64,000 nucleotides of DNA. Source: Dehalogenimonas sp. W (GTDB lineage Bacteria > Chloroflexota > Dehalococcoidia > Dehalococcoidales > Dehalococcoidaceae). Each line of letters begins with the position of its first letter. Positions within the stretch are counted from its first letter, which is position 1. Under the pieces are notes generated by a model, which saw nothing but the letters and a program-made list of their open reading frames with translations, did no database searches and was not told where the DNA came from. Position numbers and translations under genes: made by a program. Positions 36,848 to 48,427 of this stretch are shown piece by piece. The stretch is taken from positions 1,708,241-1,772,240 of the forward strand of contig NZ_CP146612.1 of NCBI RefSeq assembly GCF_037094495.1. Direction: 5' to 3'.

Positions 36848-39489
36848 ACTGTGAATACCTTCAATACCTCATCCCCATAATGATTGATGACCTTAATTGC
36901 GATTTTGCCGGTTTTAGGCGGGTCAAACGGACGGCTGACTGTAGAATAAAGCGCCGCCCATGCCGTTTCGTCAATCTCTGCTCTCAAGGCTTTCTTTAAC
37001 TTCTCGTAAGGTTCTGCAGCCCCAGTAAAATACGCATGGCGCACGAAGAAACTTTCGGCATTGTAGTCAGTATCTATGAACCAGCACGCAATATCATCAG
37101 TTGTATTACTACGAACAGTGCCTTTTGTCGGGTCATAAACGTCAACTCCCCGGATTTCTACTATCACCTTACCGTCATGTTGCCGTATATCCACATCCGG
37201 CTCACCGAAAACAGTGAACAGATTTCCCGCTTCAGTTTTCTTCAGTAGTTCATTACTCATTGCCAGGTCAGGATTCATACGGGTAATTAGAATATTGAGT
37301 TTGCCGTACCGTTTGGTCTCCTCCGCGACGTCAGCCTCAAAGGCAAAGCCACATACCAGAAGGACATCAAACCCAACGCCTCTGACTGCCTCTTTGGCAG
37401 CTTCCTTGACCATTGTGGAATTAACCGTCCCGTATTCAGGGCCGATGAATACCGCCACTGTCCGCGTTGTACCGTCTTTATCGGTATATTCACCTTTGGC
37501 ATGGAGGTTTTCACCGGGATACGTTTCCAGACTGTCCAGTTTTAAGCGCTCATCCTTGAAGCGCGTTTGTACCCCGGATTTCTTGAGGTTTTCAAGGATA
37601 ATACTTACAAATTGACCAACCGGAGCTTCATTCTGCGCCTCAGTTTCCGACTCTGGCTTTTCAGAGTTATCTATCATCCGGTGTGGTGACAGACTTTCAA
37701 CAGTAAAAGGCCCCGTCACGCGCAACCGTTGTTTATCTTCATACGGTTGATCAAAAAGCGTTTCTGTCTCCGCATGTCGTGCAATGGCTGCATCAATCTC
37801 TTCCCGCGTCATCCCTTCCTTAATGTCAGGATTGTTGGCTATGGATTTGAGCGTAACATGCGGGACTTTCTTATAAACAAAGCCTTTTTTAATATCACCC
37901 TCTGTTTTATAAGGCGGTGGTGCCTGGCCTGTTATTTCAGATTCTTTCTTAATGCCTTCCGGGGAATCAGCCAGTAGGTAGTAAGGGAATTTGGACGCCA
38001 TTAGTCTTGTGCGTGCTAAAGCTAGTGCAACGCGGCTGGTATCACAGGTAATCCAGCGCCGGCCCCATTGTTCTGCGACATAGGCGGTGGTTCCACTGCC
38101 ACAAGTTGGATCAAGCACCAAATCGCCGGGGTCTGTGGTAAATAATATGCAACGTTGTAAAACTGGCAACGCGGTTTGAACAACGTACGTTTTATCTCCT
38201 CCAAACTGGTTTTGTCCTACAGTGTCAGTCCATAGATTTGTAATAGGCATAAGTGGAAAATCATTGAAATATCGAACGTAGCCGAGTCCGTCTTTTTCAG
38301 ATATATCCAGTCTATTGCATTGAATTAGATTCTTTATTCCTTTTTCATTTGTTTTCCAACTCCCGCGATATATACGGTATTCCTTCCCATTCAGTCTTAT
38401 TGGAAAACGTGCAGAATCACCTCCTGCTTGACTTGTTAGATTGTCAAGTGAAAATATTTTACAGCCTCGAGGAACACACTCTGATTCAAAAGAAGTGCTG
38501 GCCTGTTTCTCCCACTGCGAAATAGATATTCTGGTACCATCTGACAATTCGATTTTTTTGTACCCCGTTGAACCTTCACCTTTGTAGTCTTTTTCGGTGA
38601 ATAGTTTTTTGTACTTCAAATTATCAATGCTTTTTGCATACCAGATGATGTAATCTCCAACCGTAGGCGGTGCCAGTAGTTCTCCAGGGCTTCCAGCCCC
38701 TGTCGTTTTTTTATAATATAGCTGTGTTACAAAGTTTTCACTCCCAAACACCTCATCCATAAGGCATCGCACTAGATGCACATTTTCATCACCAATTTGC
38801 ACAAAAGCACTACCGGTTTCTGTGAGTAAATCGCGAGCTATTATCAATCTGTCACGCAAATAAGCTAGGTATGAGTGGATACCAAGTTGCCATGTATCCC
38901 GAAAGGCCTTTACCTGCTCAGGTTGTCGTGTAGCATCATCGGTGCTGCCATCCTTTACGTCCCGTTTTCGTGTACTGACTTGCCAGTTTGACCCAAATTT
39001 GATGCCATAGGGCGGGTCCATATAAATCATCTGGACTTTGCCCTTAAGACCTTCTTTTTCTGAAAGAGAATTCATCACCAGCATAGAATCACCAAGAATC
39101 ATCCGGTTGGTCCAGTTTTGTTCGTGCTGGTAAAACTCAACCATGTCCTCAAACTTGATGCCATTGAAGTCAGAAAAGAAATCCATCTGCGCCGGTTTAC
39201 CTTCATTAGCTTGAGCGCGGATATCTTCAATTATGTATTTTGGTGTTATCTTCTCCTGTATGTAAATAGGCACGGAGGGCACAGCCAGGTCTTTAGAGTC
39301 CTGCTCTTCCTTACCCTTCCATACAAGTTGAGGGTCCAAAGATGGGTCGCGAGGGTACAGCACCACCTTTGGTTCTGTTTCTTCTTTCACCACAAAATCT
39401 TTTAACTCACCGGTGGGTATATTTACCCTCTTATCTCGGTGTTTTATGGCGTTGATATCTGTTACTTTATCTGACTTGCCTTTGACCAT
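36844..39489 (-). CDS. Type III-like DNA adenine methyltransferase (Mod)
   Basis: An 881-residue N6-adenine or N4-cytosine methyltransferase, the modification and specificity subunit of the adjacent restriction enzyme. Motif IV is MIYMDPPYGIKFGSNWQ (about residue 155), and motif I is VLDPTCGSGTTAYVAEQWG further on, the DPPY-before-FxGxG order of beta-class enzymes. Between them is the long target-recognition region. The C-terminal ~250 residues after ~630 carry an extra domain seen with Type III-like Mod proteins that pair with large Res subunits. Position: third of res - 67 aa - mod - DUF429. Confidence 0.9.
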   Translation of the reverse strand: MVKGKSDKVTDINAIKHRDKRVNIPTGELKDFVVKEETEPKVVLYPRDPSLDPQLVWKGKEEQDSKDLAVPSVPIYIQEKITPKYIIEDIRAQANEGKPAQMDFFSDFNGIKFEDMVEFYQHEQNWTNRMILGDSMLVMNSLSEKEGLKGKVQMIYMDPPYGIKFGSNWQVSTRKRDVKDGSTDDATRQPEQVKAFRDTWQLGIHSYLAYLRDRLIIARDLLTETGSAFVQIGDENVHLVRCLMDEVFGSENFVTQLYYKKTTGAGSPGELLAPPTVGDYIIWYAKSIDNLKYKKLFTEKDYKGEGSTGYKKIELSDGTRISISQWEKQASTSFESECVPRGCKIFSLDNLTSQAGGDSARFPIRLNGKEYRIYRGSWKTNEKGIKNLIQCNRLDISEKDGLGYVRYFNDFPLMPITNLWTDTVGQNQFGGDKTYVVQTALPVLQRCILFTTDPGDLVLDPTCGSGTTAYVAEQWGRRWITCDTSRVALALARTRLMASKFPYYLLADSPEGIKKESEITGQAPPPYKTEGDIKKGFVYKKVPHVTLKSIANNPDIKEGMTREEIDAAIARHAETETLFDQPYEDKQRLRVTGPFTVESLSPHRMIDNSEKPESETEAQNEAPVGQFVSIILENLKKSGVQTRFKDERLKLDSLETYPGENLHAKGEYTDKDGTTRTVAVFIGPEYGTVNSTMVKEAAKEAVRGVGFDVLLVCGFAFEADVAEETKRYGKLNILITRMNPDLAMSNELLKKTEAGNLFTVFGEPDVDIRQHDGKVIVEIRGVDVYDPTKGTVRSNTTDDIACWFIDTDYNAESFFVRHAYFTGAAEPYEKLKKALRAEIDETAWAALYSTVSRPFDPPKTGKIAIKVINHYGDEVLKVFTV

Positions 39490-39506
39490 CAGGAATTCTC
39501 CTCAAA

Positions 39507-39710
39507 TTACGCTTTCAGCTTATACAGTCCCTTGCTGATTTGGATGAACAACTCTGTATTATTGCCGGGGTTACCCAATCTATGTTTTGGGAGAAAGGTG
39601 GAAGCATAGGTAATCCCAAGCGCTGTATCCACATCAGCAGCCCTAAACTCATCAGGGATTGCCCCCTTACTCAAAGCTGTTTTAATACCTCGTATCGTTT
39701 TTCGTTCCAT
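39507..39710 (-). CDS. Small protein between res and mod
   Basis: A 67-residue protein starting MERKTIRGIKTALSKGAIP. Its ATG overlaps the res stop (TAATG) and it ends 17 bases before mod, so it is a genuine operon member. Predicted helices followed by GLYKLKA suggest a small winged-helix-like fold, but I cannot name a family. It may be an accessory subunit or regulator of the restriction complex. Confidence 0.7.
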   Translation of the reverse strand: MERKTIRGIKTALSKGAIPDEFRAADVDTALGITYASTFLPKHRLGNPGNNTELFIQISKGLYKLKA

Positions 39711-42700
39711 TACTGTAACTCGGCATTGTTACCCGGATCTTTTATAAATGACCGGATAGTCCTTTGTGCATCCCATGGGTCGGTAATCTCCAGAAACGCC
39801 CAACGCCCAAAACCACCATGGTTATTCACTGCTGGTATCCAAAGGTTACGAGCGGCCGATACCTTGGCAACTTTGTCTTTTTTCCGTTCGCCCGTTACTT
39901 CAATAATCAGGTTCAGCAAATCACTCTTTCCGTCATTGATACGAACAATATAATCCGGCATGTAATTACTGCTCTGCCCATCCAACGCGTAAGGAATGAA
40001 AAAGTTCATGCCGTGATTTTTTACATAGCAGACCACTTCATCCATTTCCTCAATTGCCTGTGCCATCTTCTGCTCCCAGGATTCAGTGTCAGCCACTACA
40101 TGAGAAACATGGCATTTTGCCGGGTCAGTCACATATACGGGCCTGGTGGTATCAAAATCCACATACCGCGTTGAGCCGATGTGGTCGTACGGTCTTAAAA
40201 TGGGCTTCAATCTTTTCGGCCCGCTATCGGATGCAGTTATCGCTGTGTAGATCCGGTCGGACGCGTCATGTGCCATTTCGGAAAGAAACAGCATTTGCGG
40301 AAACGCATTATCTTTAAGTGTCAGGCATTCATTCAGCCAACGCCGGGTTATATCTACCAGTTGCGGGAAAAACCAGTATCTGGAGTCATGACCATCGCGG
40401 AAGTATTTATCCAGCGTAACTTTGGCCAAATGAAAAACCAGTTCTTGTTGCCGTTTTTCCTTAAGCGCTCCGAGGTCATGGGTGCTAATGTCACCCACTA
40501 TTGGCGCATTTTCAGTCCGCGTGGGAATATCAGCGGTTGAAAGGGACATATTAGAGTCCTCCGTGAATTTGACGGCCAACTTCTCGGCAGGAAACTCATA
40601 ACGATACCCGTTTAACCGGGGAAAGGTTATTTCACAGGCGACCCGCTCTTCCAGGGCGCGGACTCTCACCGGCTGTGGGCCGGGTTTTGGATCTTTTGCG
40701 GAACCTGAGCATGGAATAAAGGAGAAAGGCACACCGTACACTTCAGCGTACTCCGGCGAAAACATTCCATTATCATCCGGTACATAACTCATACGCCGCA
40801 GGGCGCGACCAACCACCTGTTCACACAGGAGTTGCGTGCCGAAGGCACGCACGCCCATGACGTGAGTGACGGTATTGGCATCCCAGCCTTCGGTCAGCAT
40901 AGACACGGAAACAACACATTTAACGTTCTCGCCGAGTCGGCCGGGTTTGCCAACTGTGTTCATCACCTCACGGAGAATATCCTCATCGGTCAGCTTTTCC
41001 GCGTCCCGACCGGGGAAGCGCACACAATAATCATGCTTGAATTCCTGTATAGCTAAAGCTGCCGCCTTTTTGAAATCGTCACTTATGCTTTCCCCGGAAT
41101 CAAGTTGTTCACTGTCAATCAGGATGCTGTTAGCAACGGCCAGAGGGTTACCGTATTCATCGGTATTTCTAAAAATTGGTAGATTTCCGGGGACGATAGT
41201 GGTTGAATCATCCGGCAATTTCTTTTCCCAGCCGGAAATCCAATCATATACCAGCTTGGAGACGTTGGTGTTATTACACACCACGATGAATACCGGAGGG
41301 GTCAGCCCGGTAGACCTCCCCTCTACATTAGCTTCCCATTTGCGGTAATATTTCTCGTAATTCCCGTAAAGGCTGTGCAACGCCCCCTGGAGTTCCTTGG
41401 GCAATTCCGGTTCGCCGCTGTCGCTGGCGTCGTTGCTACTGCGGCCTTTTTTGGGCAGATGGTCCCTGATCAACGTCCAGATATTCCGGTACGTCGGCAA
41501 TTCGCCGGTCATAGAATCATCGCTGACCGGTACACGCGGCACCTTTACAATGCCGCTTTCAATGGCATCAATGAGTGAGAAATCAGAAATCACCCACGGA
41601 AAAAGCGTCCCCTCTGAGTAACCGGAACCGCGCAGGAAGAAAGGTGTGGCAGAGAGGTCATAAACAGCTTTAATACCGATCTTGCGTTTTATTGCTTCCA
41701 GCCCGCTTATCCAGACCCGCGCTTCTTCCTCGCGTCTCTCCGCTTCTTTTCGTTCGTCGCCGGTAAGTTTAATGTCTTCTCCATCGTTACGGCGCCGGTA
41801 ACAATGGTGAGCTTCATCATTGATGACAATAATATTTTTCTTCGTCCCCAACTCACGGCAGACACGGCGCACCATTTGATCCGGCGTCTCAGTTAAGGCG
41901 CTAGCTTGCCCTTTTGCCAGAATGTCTTTGGTTAGCTTACCGGCCTTCACCAATTCCCGTTGTTTGAAGGCATGAAAATTAGTGATTACTATCTTGGCTT
42001 GCCCAATTTCCTGAAGCTGCTCTTTGGTCAGGATATCGCGCTGAAGATAATAATTTTGAGGGTCGTTAGGCAACAATACCCGCAGGCGGTCCCGGATGGT
42101 AATACCCGGCGTCACGATAAGAAAGGTATCAGTAAATCGTGTATCCTGCGGGTTGGCTTTCTTATTGAGTACATGCCAGGCAATCAGCATGGCCATGACT
42201 ACGGTCTTACCGCTGCCGGTGGCCATCTTAAAGGCAATTCGGAAAAGGTCGGGATTCGCTAATCTGTTGAATTCACGCAGCTCGTTTTCAATCCATGAAT
42301 CGCCATATTTTCCGGCTACCTCGGTTAAATAAATGACGGATTCCAGCGCTTCAATCTGACAGAAAAATAACTTACGTTCCCGTTCCGGGTTAGTCCAGTA
42401 TTCAAGTAATCTACGGGTAGCTGTAGTAATGCCGACGTAGCCGCCTTTGCGCCACACGGAAACCCGGCCGCGCACACGGTTGATAAATTCATTTTCTTGA
42501 ATGCGCTCTTCCGTCCACTCTGTACCGAACGCAAGTTGTTTCCCTTTTGATTTAGGTCGTGCGATAGGCACAAAGTAGGTACTGATTCGACGGGATTCTA
42601 TAACCTCATCGGTAATTCCTTCACTGGAGAAGCGAAAGTGCCTTACAGGTTCTATAAAGGCTGAGTTTAGAACGGGGTTTTCAATTACGACTTGAGTCAC
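39710..42700 (-). CDS. Type III-like restriction endonuclease subunit (Res)
   Basis: A 996-residue SF2 helicase-nuclease. Walker A is FKMATGSGKTVVMAML (about residue 163), the DEAD-box equivalent INDEAHHCYRRR, and motif VI EQVVGRALRRMSYV. The C-terminal endonuclease is seen as YMPDYIVRI then LIIEVTGERKKDK, a PD-(D/E)xK site. It resembles the BPTD_3080-type restriction enzymes. The start is GTG (MTQVVIENPV) 4 bases after AAGGAG. It leads an operon with the 67-residue protein, mod and DUF429. Confidence 0.9.
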   Translation of the reverse strand: MTQVVIENPVLNSAFIEPVRHFRFSSEGITDEVIESRRISTYFVPIARPKSKGKQLAFGTEWTEERIQENEFINRVRGRVSVWRKGGYVGITTATRRLLEYWTNPERERKLFFCQIEALESVIYLTEVAGKYGDSWIENELREFNRLANPDLFRIAFKMATGSGKTVVMAMLIAWHVLNKKANPQDTRFTDTFLIVTPGITIRDRLRVLLPNDPQNYYLQRDILTKEQLQEIGQAKIVITNFHAFKQRELVKAGKLTKDILAKGQASALTETPDQMVRRVCRELGTKKNIIVINDEAHHCYRRRNDGEDIKLTGDERKEAERREEEARVWISGLEAIKRKIGIKAVYDLSATPFFLRGSGYSEGTLFPWVISDFSLIDAIESGIVKVPRVPVSDDSMTGELPTYRNIWTLIRDHLPKKGRSSNDASDSGEPELPKELQGALHSLYGNYEKYYRKWEANVEGRSTGLTPPVFIVVCNNTNVSKLVYDWISGWEKKLPDDSTTIVPGNLPIFRNTDEYGNPLAVANSILIDSEQLDSGESISDDFKKAAALAIQEFKHDYCVRFPGRDAEKLTDEDILREVMNTVGKPGRLGENVKCVVSVSMLTEGWDANTVTHVMGVRAFGTQLLCEQVVGRALRRMSYVPDDNGMFSPEYAEVYGVPFSFIPCSGSAKDPKPGPQPVRVRALEERVACEITFPRLNGYRYEFPAEKLAVKFTEDSNMSLSTADIPTRTENAPIVGDISTHDLGALKEKRQQELVFHLAKVTLDKYFRDGHDSRYWFFPQLVDITRRWLNECLTLKDNAFPQMLFLSEMAHDASDRIYTAITASDSGPKRLKPILRPYDHIGSTRYVDFDTTRPVYVTDPAKCHVSHVVADTESWEQKMAQAIEEMDEVVCYVKNHGMNFFIPYALDGQSSNYMPDYIVRINDGKSDLLNLIIEVTGERKKDKVAKVSAARNLWIPAVNNHGGFGRWAFLEITDPWDAQRTIRSFIKDPGNNAELQ

Positions 42701-42747
42701 GACACTCCTTAGTTAAGTCGTTAGATACCAAAGGCAAAACTGGTTAT

Positions 42748-42776
42748 ATGCTAACTACAAATAGCTCATTAGTCAA
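42748..42776 (-). promoter_or_regulatory. Candidate promoter of the restriction-modification operon
   Basis: Minus strand TTGACT, 17-base spacer, TAGCAT, about 47 bases before the res GTG. Confidence 0.5.
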
Positions 42777-43052
42777 TCAAAATATCGGGCGGGCTTCGTT
42801 AATGGGGGACCGAGATTGCCACGTCGCTACGCTCCTCGCAATGACGGGGAAGGCGAGCTGTCAGCAGTCAGCCATCAGCTTTCAGCTACGATTAACCAGG
42901 CGGGCTAGGCATGCCTAGCCCCTACGGATACCGAAATGACGGGGGACGGGTGGGCAGTTTGCAGTACGCAGTGATTAGAACGTGGATCCCACGCTTTCGC
43001 GTAGGATGACAAACCCGTCAAGCGGGAAATCCAAAATCCTAATACCTAAATC
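42777..43052. repeat. Composite dispersed-repeat cassette, copy 1
   Basis: In order: GAGATTGCCACGTCGC...CTCGCAATGACG, the GTCAGC-rich repeat, the 20-base palindrome at 42902, CTACGGATACCGAAATGACG, CAGTTTGCAGTACGCAG, and the GAACGTGGATCCCACGC hairpin repeat, then an AT-rich repeat that IS110 copy 1 has split. The same order recurs at about 48178-48380. No gene. Confidence 0.85.
42902..42921. repeat. 20-base palindromic repeat, GGGCTAGG type
   Basis: Same palindrome as at 27178, again followed by CTACGG. A vacant junction for the copy 4 type of IS110. Confidence 0.85.
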
Positions 43053-43088
43053 CTTGTATCTTTAATTGGTAGTAAAATATCTGTTGAT

Positions 43089-44191
<1,103 letters not shown>

Positions 44192-44468
44192 TTTTCATTA
44201 CAGTTGCTAAACAAATTCTAAATAACAATATTAAATGACCGAAACAAGGCCGAGACTGCTTCGGCAGTAGCCTCGCAGTGACGGATAGGAGTCAATGACT
44301 GGGGGGGGCAGTTTGCAGTTTACGGTACGCAGTTTGCAATTTGCTGTATTCAGTTTTCAGGAATCGGTGGTCAGGCATTAGAAACCGAATACCGAGTGTT
44401 CAACTCATATCTTTTTCCCGGTTTCCAGCATATAATTACCGCGGGTGAAACCGCGGAGAATTAATTAA

Positions 44469-45104
44469 ATGGATGATTTCTGGCAGTCCTTCTTACTGAC
44501 CTTTGTGCCGCTGTTTATTGTGGTTGACGCCATCGGGAATCTGCCGTTTGTGATAGCGTTAACCGAAGATTCCGACAAGTCGGAGAGACGGCGCATAATT
44601 AATGTGGGGGTCTTCACCGCGGTCATTGTCGGGTTGATCTTCCTATTCTTCGGCCGGATTCTCCTAAATGCCATGAATATTTCCATGGGGGCCTTCAGCA
44701 TTGCCGGCGGCATTGTGCTGCTGGTGCTGGCGATCCGGTACATGACCACCGGCCATATGGTGCAGGTGATCAAAGAGGAGATGGTGGCGGTGGTGCCGAT
44801 TGGGACGCCGCTGGTGGTAGGCCCGGCGACGATTACCACGCTGTTGCTGCTGGATATCCAGTTCCCGATTTATATGGTGCTGCTGTCATTTTTGCTGAAT
44901 ATCGGGATTACCTGGATGATATTCAGTTCCGCTGGGTTGTTTATCCGGTATATGGGGCTGGGGGGATTAAGGGCGGTGTCACGGGTGTTCAGCCTGCTGC
45001 TGGCGGCATTGGCGGTGAATATGATGATACAGGGGTTGGAGTTGGTGGGGATAGTGGGGGGAGGCGAGCTGTCAGCAGTCAGCCATCAGCTTTCAGCTTC
45101 TTAG
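44469..45104 (+). CDS. MarC-family integral membrane protein
   Basis: Six hydrophobic segments in 211 residues; LFIVVDAIGNLPFVIAL, VPIGTPLVVGPATITTLL and the overall layout are those of the MarC/YhgN family, whose substrate is unknown. A GGAGA ribosome site precedes the ATG. The last ~13 residues (GELSAVSHQLSAS) are the translation of the dispersed GTCAGC repeat, so a repeat insertion replaced the original end of the gene. It lies between two inverted IS110 copies. Confidence 0.88.
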   Translation: MDDFWQSFLLTFVPLFIVVDAIGNLPFVIALTEDSDKSERRRIINVGVFTAVIVGLIFLFFGRILLNAMNISMGAFSIAGGIVLLVLAIRYMTTGHMVQVIKEEMVAVVPIGTPLVVGPATITTLLLLDIQFPIYMVLLSFLLNIGITWMIFSSAGLFIRYMGLGGLRAVSRVFSLLLAALAVNMMIQGLELVGIVGGGELSAVSHQLSAS

Positions 45105-45141
45105 TTCACAGTTTACAGTGGACAGCAACTGTAATGGAATC

Positions 45142-46244
<1,103 letters not shown>

Positions 46245-46294
46245 GTTAACAGATATTTTACTATTTAGTTAAAGATACAAGTAAGCAGTTACCG

Positions 46295-46386
46295 CGATAG
46301 AACGTGGATCCCACGCTTTCGCGTAGGATGACAGGGTGGGCAGTTTGCAGTACGCAGTTTTCAGTATTCTGTCTTTAACTAACGGG
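46295..46386. repeat. About 91-base direct repeat, copy A
   Basis: From the GTGGATCCCACGC hairpin repeat through GCAGTTTGCAGTACGCAG and TTCTGTCTTTAACTAACGGG, including the last codons of the AbiEii gene. A near-identical copy is at 48337-48427. Confidence 0.85.
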
Positions 46387-47389
46387 GTACGAGTTGGTTG
46401 ATTTCCGTCTCCAGATTGCGGAGTCCGTTGATAATTTCTTCAAACTCAGGCACATTGCCAAAAAACATCGGGTGCATATTCAGGTAGTCTTTTTGAAGCT
46501 CTTTCAAATGCCCGTCTTGTGGTAATAATCTGAATGTCCCAGGCATTGCTGCGTCATAATCCGCCCAGGCAGCGTAATAGTATTTCTTTTTATGTTCCAC
46601 CACGCTCTCAAGCAACCCCAGGTCCTGAAGAGCAGTATCTTTCGCCTTTAGCCGGCTAAGGCAAAATAAATCATAGTAATGCCGTGAATAACGCCGGGGA
46701 AATCGGCCATTATCCAAGCGGTGCGCTTCCTGATGTAGTATGGTGGCTTTTTCCCATAACGTTCGTTCAATGGTAACAGTCGGTATAGACGAAATTGATT
46801 TGGAAAATTGCCCTGGAAACTGCTGTGCCGCATAAGACGAGATTTCTCTGACAGCGTTCGGTGTCCATGCCGCCAAAGGGCCAATCTCCAGAATTATCTC
46901 CGGCTTTATGGCATCAAGAGAAAAGGATTTGGGATAACGGATCAGTATATTTTGTTGATTGTTTTGGTCAATATGCACATCAAAGTTTTCAGTCACTGCC
47001 AAACCCGTAAGATCATTGAGGCAGACTGGTAAAAATGTATTTTGTAAAAACTCTGCGCAGCGCTTATTAACGTCAACATTGAATTTATCCTGTTGACTCC
47101 TGGATCTGCTTTCGGACAAATCATCTTCAGAAATCCCAAGCAGCCCGGTGTCTACTATTAAGTCAATATCTTCGGAAAAACGTTCAATCGCATTATATGC
47201 TTTGGAAAGACTGGTGCCGCCTTTGAATATGAATTTATCCTTCCACAGGCTTTTTTCAAATATATAGTCAAGAACCCAGCAGACCCAGAAGTCCTTTTCA
47301 ATTATGGCTTCATGAACCCGCATGCGCTGAGCTGTTTCCCGGAACAGCTCACGTCTGGCCTCCTCGCGTAATCGGGCTACTCTATACAT
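46379..47389 (-). CDS. AbiEii-family nucleotidyltransferase toxin, second system
   Basis: A 336-residue nucleotidyltransferase. FIFKGGTSLSKAYNAIERFS and SEDIDLIVDTG carry the Gly-Gly-x-Ser and Asp-x-Asp catalytic motifs; IERTLWEKATILHQEAHR and SRHYYDLFCLSR are family motifs. It differs clearly from the toxin at 32.2-33.1 kb, being closer to the larger PF08843 type. The ATG overlaps the antitoxin end by 13 bases, so the two are co-translated. Confidence 0.92.
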   Translation of the reverse strand: MYRVARLREEARRELFRETAQRMRVHEAIIEKDFWVCWVLDYIFEKSLWKDKFIFKGGTSLSKAYNAIERFSEDIDLIVDTGLLGISEDDLSESRSRSQQDKFNVDVNKRCAEFLQNTFLPVCLNDLTGLAVTENFDVHIDQNNQQNILIRYPKSFSLDAIKPEIILEIGPLAAWTPNAVREISSYAAQQFPGQFSKSISSIPTVTIERTLWEKATILHQEAHRLDNGRFPRRYSRHYYDLFCLSRLKAKDTALQDLGLLESVVEHKKKYYYAAWADYDAAMPGTFRLLPQDGHLKELQKDYLNMHPMFFGNVPEFEEIINGLRNLETEINQLVPR

Positions 47390-48003
47390 ACGTCTCGCCT
47401 TTTAACATCCAGTTCTTTAATAATTTCATAGACCCAGGCTGTGGAGTACTTTGCTTCCCTGAGAGCGATTTTAATTTCTCCGGGCGTCAGCTTTGCCATG
47501 ATTTTGTTTTTAACGGCATTATCTATCTGTGATTCCCCAATGTTTTTGAGTGCTTGAACAAGCAGAGCGGTTCCGCCGGACAATTTAGTGGTCTCTTTGT
47601 TGGTACGATGCTTAAAGGTCAAGGTCCCGTTATCCCATTCGTAGTGTTTTGTCGGCCCGTCACTCAGATACTGGTATCGGGCAGGAATCTGAGTTGAAAG
47701 ACCCAGAATATTTGCAGCCGTATCACCGGTTGGCATAATTGTCCAGCCATGGGCCCGCGCTATTGCCCGGGCAATAGCATATGGATCCGGCGCGGCTGGC
47801 GCGTCAAACAGAGTACTCGGCCGCGGATAATCATAAACACCGTGCATAAGTCTGCGGATGGTTCCGGCGGTTGTTAAGCGACTAAGGATTTTCCTTGCAT
47901 TTTCATGGCTGGCGATATCCAAAAAGTCTTTGGCGATAAACACCCACCCTCTGCCATGTCCGTAGATTCTTTGTCGGATCTTTTTTGCCGTTTCGTTGTT
48001 CAT
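47377..48003 (-). CDS. DUF6088/AbiEi-like antitoxin
   Basis: A 208-residue protein of the DUF6088 group that pairs with AbiEii toxins. The N-terminus (ETAKKIRQRIYGHGRGWVF and NARKILSRLTTAGTIRRL) forms a winged helix; GVYDYPRPSTLFDAPAAPDP follows. The ATG at 48003 has AGGAGCC 7 bases upstream. A longer start would overlap the promoter and operator at 48020-48057, so the short form is right. It probably binds that operator. Confidence 0.9.
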   Translation of the reverse strand: MNNETAKKIRQRIYGHGRGWVFIAKDFLDIASHENARKILSRLTTAGTIRRLMHGVYDYPRPSTLFDAPAAPDPYAIARAIARAHGWTIMPTGDTAANILGLSTQIPARYQYLSDGPTKHYEWDNGTLTFKHRTNKETTKLSGGTALLVQALKNIGESQIDNAVKNKIMAKLTPGEIKIALREAKYSTAWVYEIIKELDVKRRDVCIE

Positions 48004-48019
48004 ATAAGGCTCCTCATTT

Positions 48020-48051
48020 ATGTCACATATTTTAGGTATTATTTGTGACAT
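48020..48051. promoter_or_regulatory. Probable operator of the second AbiE system
   Basis: A perfect 8-base inverted repeat, ATGTCACA and TGTGACAT, with 16 bases between. One arm lies in the promoter spacer and the other just after the -10 box, so a bound dimer would block transcription. Confidence 0.7.
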
Positions 48052-48057
48052 TGTCAA
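48029..48057 (-). promoter_or_regulatory. Promoter of the second AbiE system
   Basis: Minus strand perfect TTGACA, 17-base spacer, TAAAAT, about 25 bases before the ATG at 48003. Confidence 0.75.
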
Positions 48058-48419
48058 GGGGGGGGAGCGGCTATCAGCAGTCAGCTTTCAGCTTTCCGCT
48101 GGAATTTCTAAATCCTAATTTCTAAATCCAAAACAAATCACAATATTAAAGGTCCAAAATACCCAACAAGGGACCGAGATTGCCACGTCGCTTCGCTCCT
48201 CGCAATGACGAGGTGAGGAGCTATCAGCAGTCAGCCATCAGCTATCAGCTACGTTTAACCGGGCGGGCTAGGCATGCCTAGCCCCTACGGATACCGAAAT
48301 GACGGGGGACGGGTACGCAGTTTACGGTAGACAGTGATTAGAACGTGGATCCCACGCTTTCGCGTAGGATGACATGGTGGGCAGTTTGCAGTACGCAGTT
48401 TTCAGTATTCTGTCTTTAA
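48058..48419. repeat. Composite dispersed-repeat cassette, copy 2
   Basis: No gene. Contains GTCAGC-type repeats, an AT-rich repeat with ATTTCTAAATCC and AAACAAATCACAATATT (related to the copy 1 and 3 target), GAGATTGCCACGTCGCTTCG, the palindrome at 48265, and the GTGGATCCCACGC hairpin repeat. From about 48178 it follows the same order as 42808-43012. Confidence 0.85.
48265..48284. repeat. 20-base palindromic repeat, GGGCTAGG type
   Basis: Same palindrome as at 27178 and 42902, followed by CTACGG; a vacant junction for the copy 4 type of IS110. Confidence 0.85.
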
Positions 48420-48427
48420 CTAACGGG
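48337..48427. repeat. About 91-base direct repeat, copy B
   Basis: Partner of 46295-46386. It runs into the AbiEii gene remnant, which suggests a duplication of the whole toxin end followed by deletion. Confidence 0.85.
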
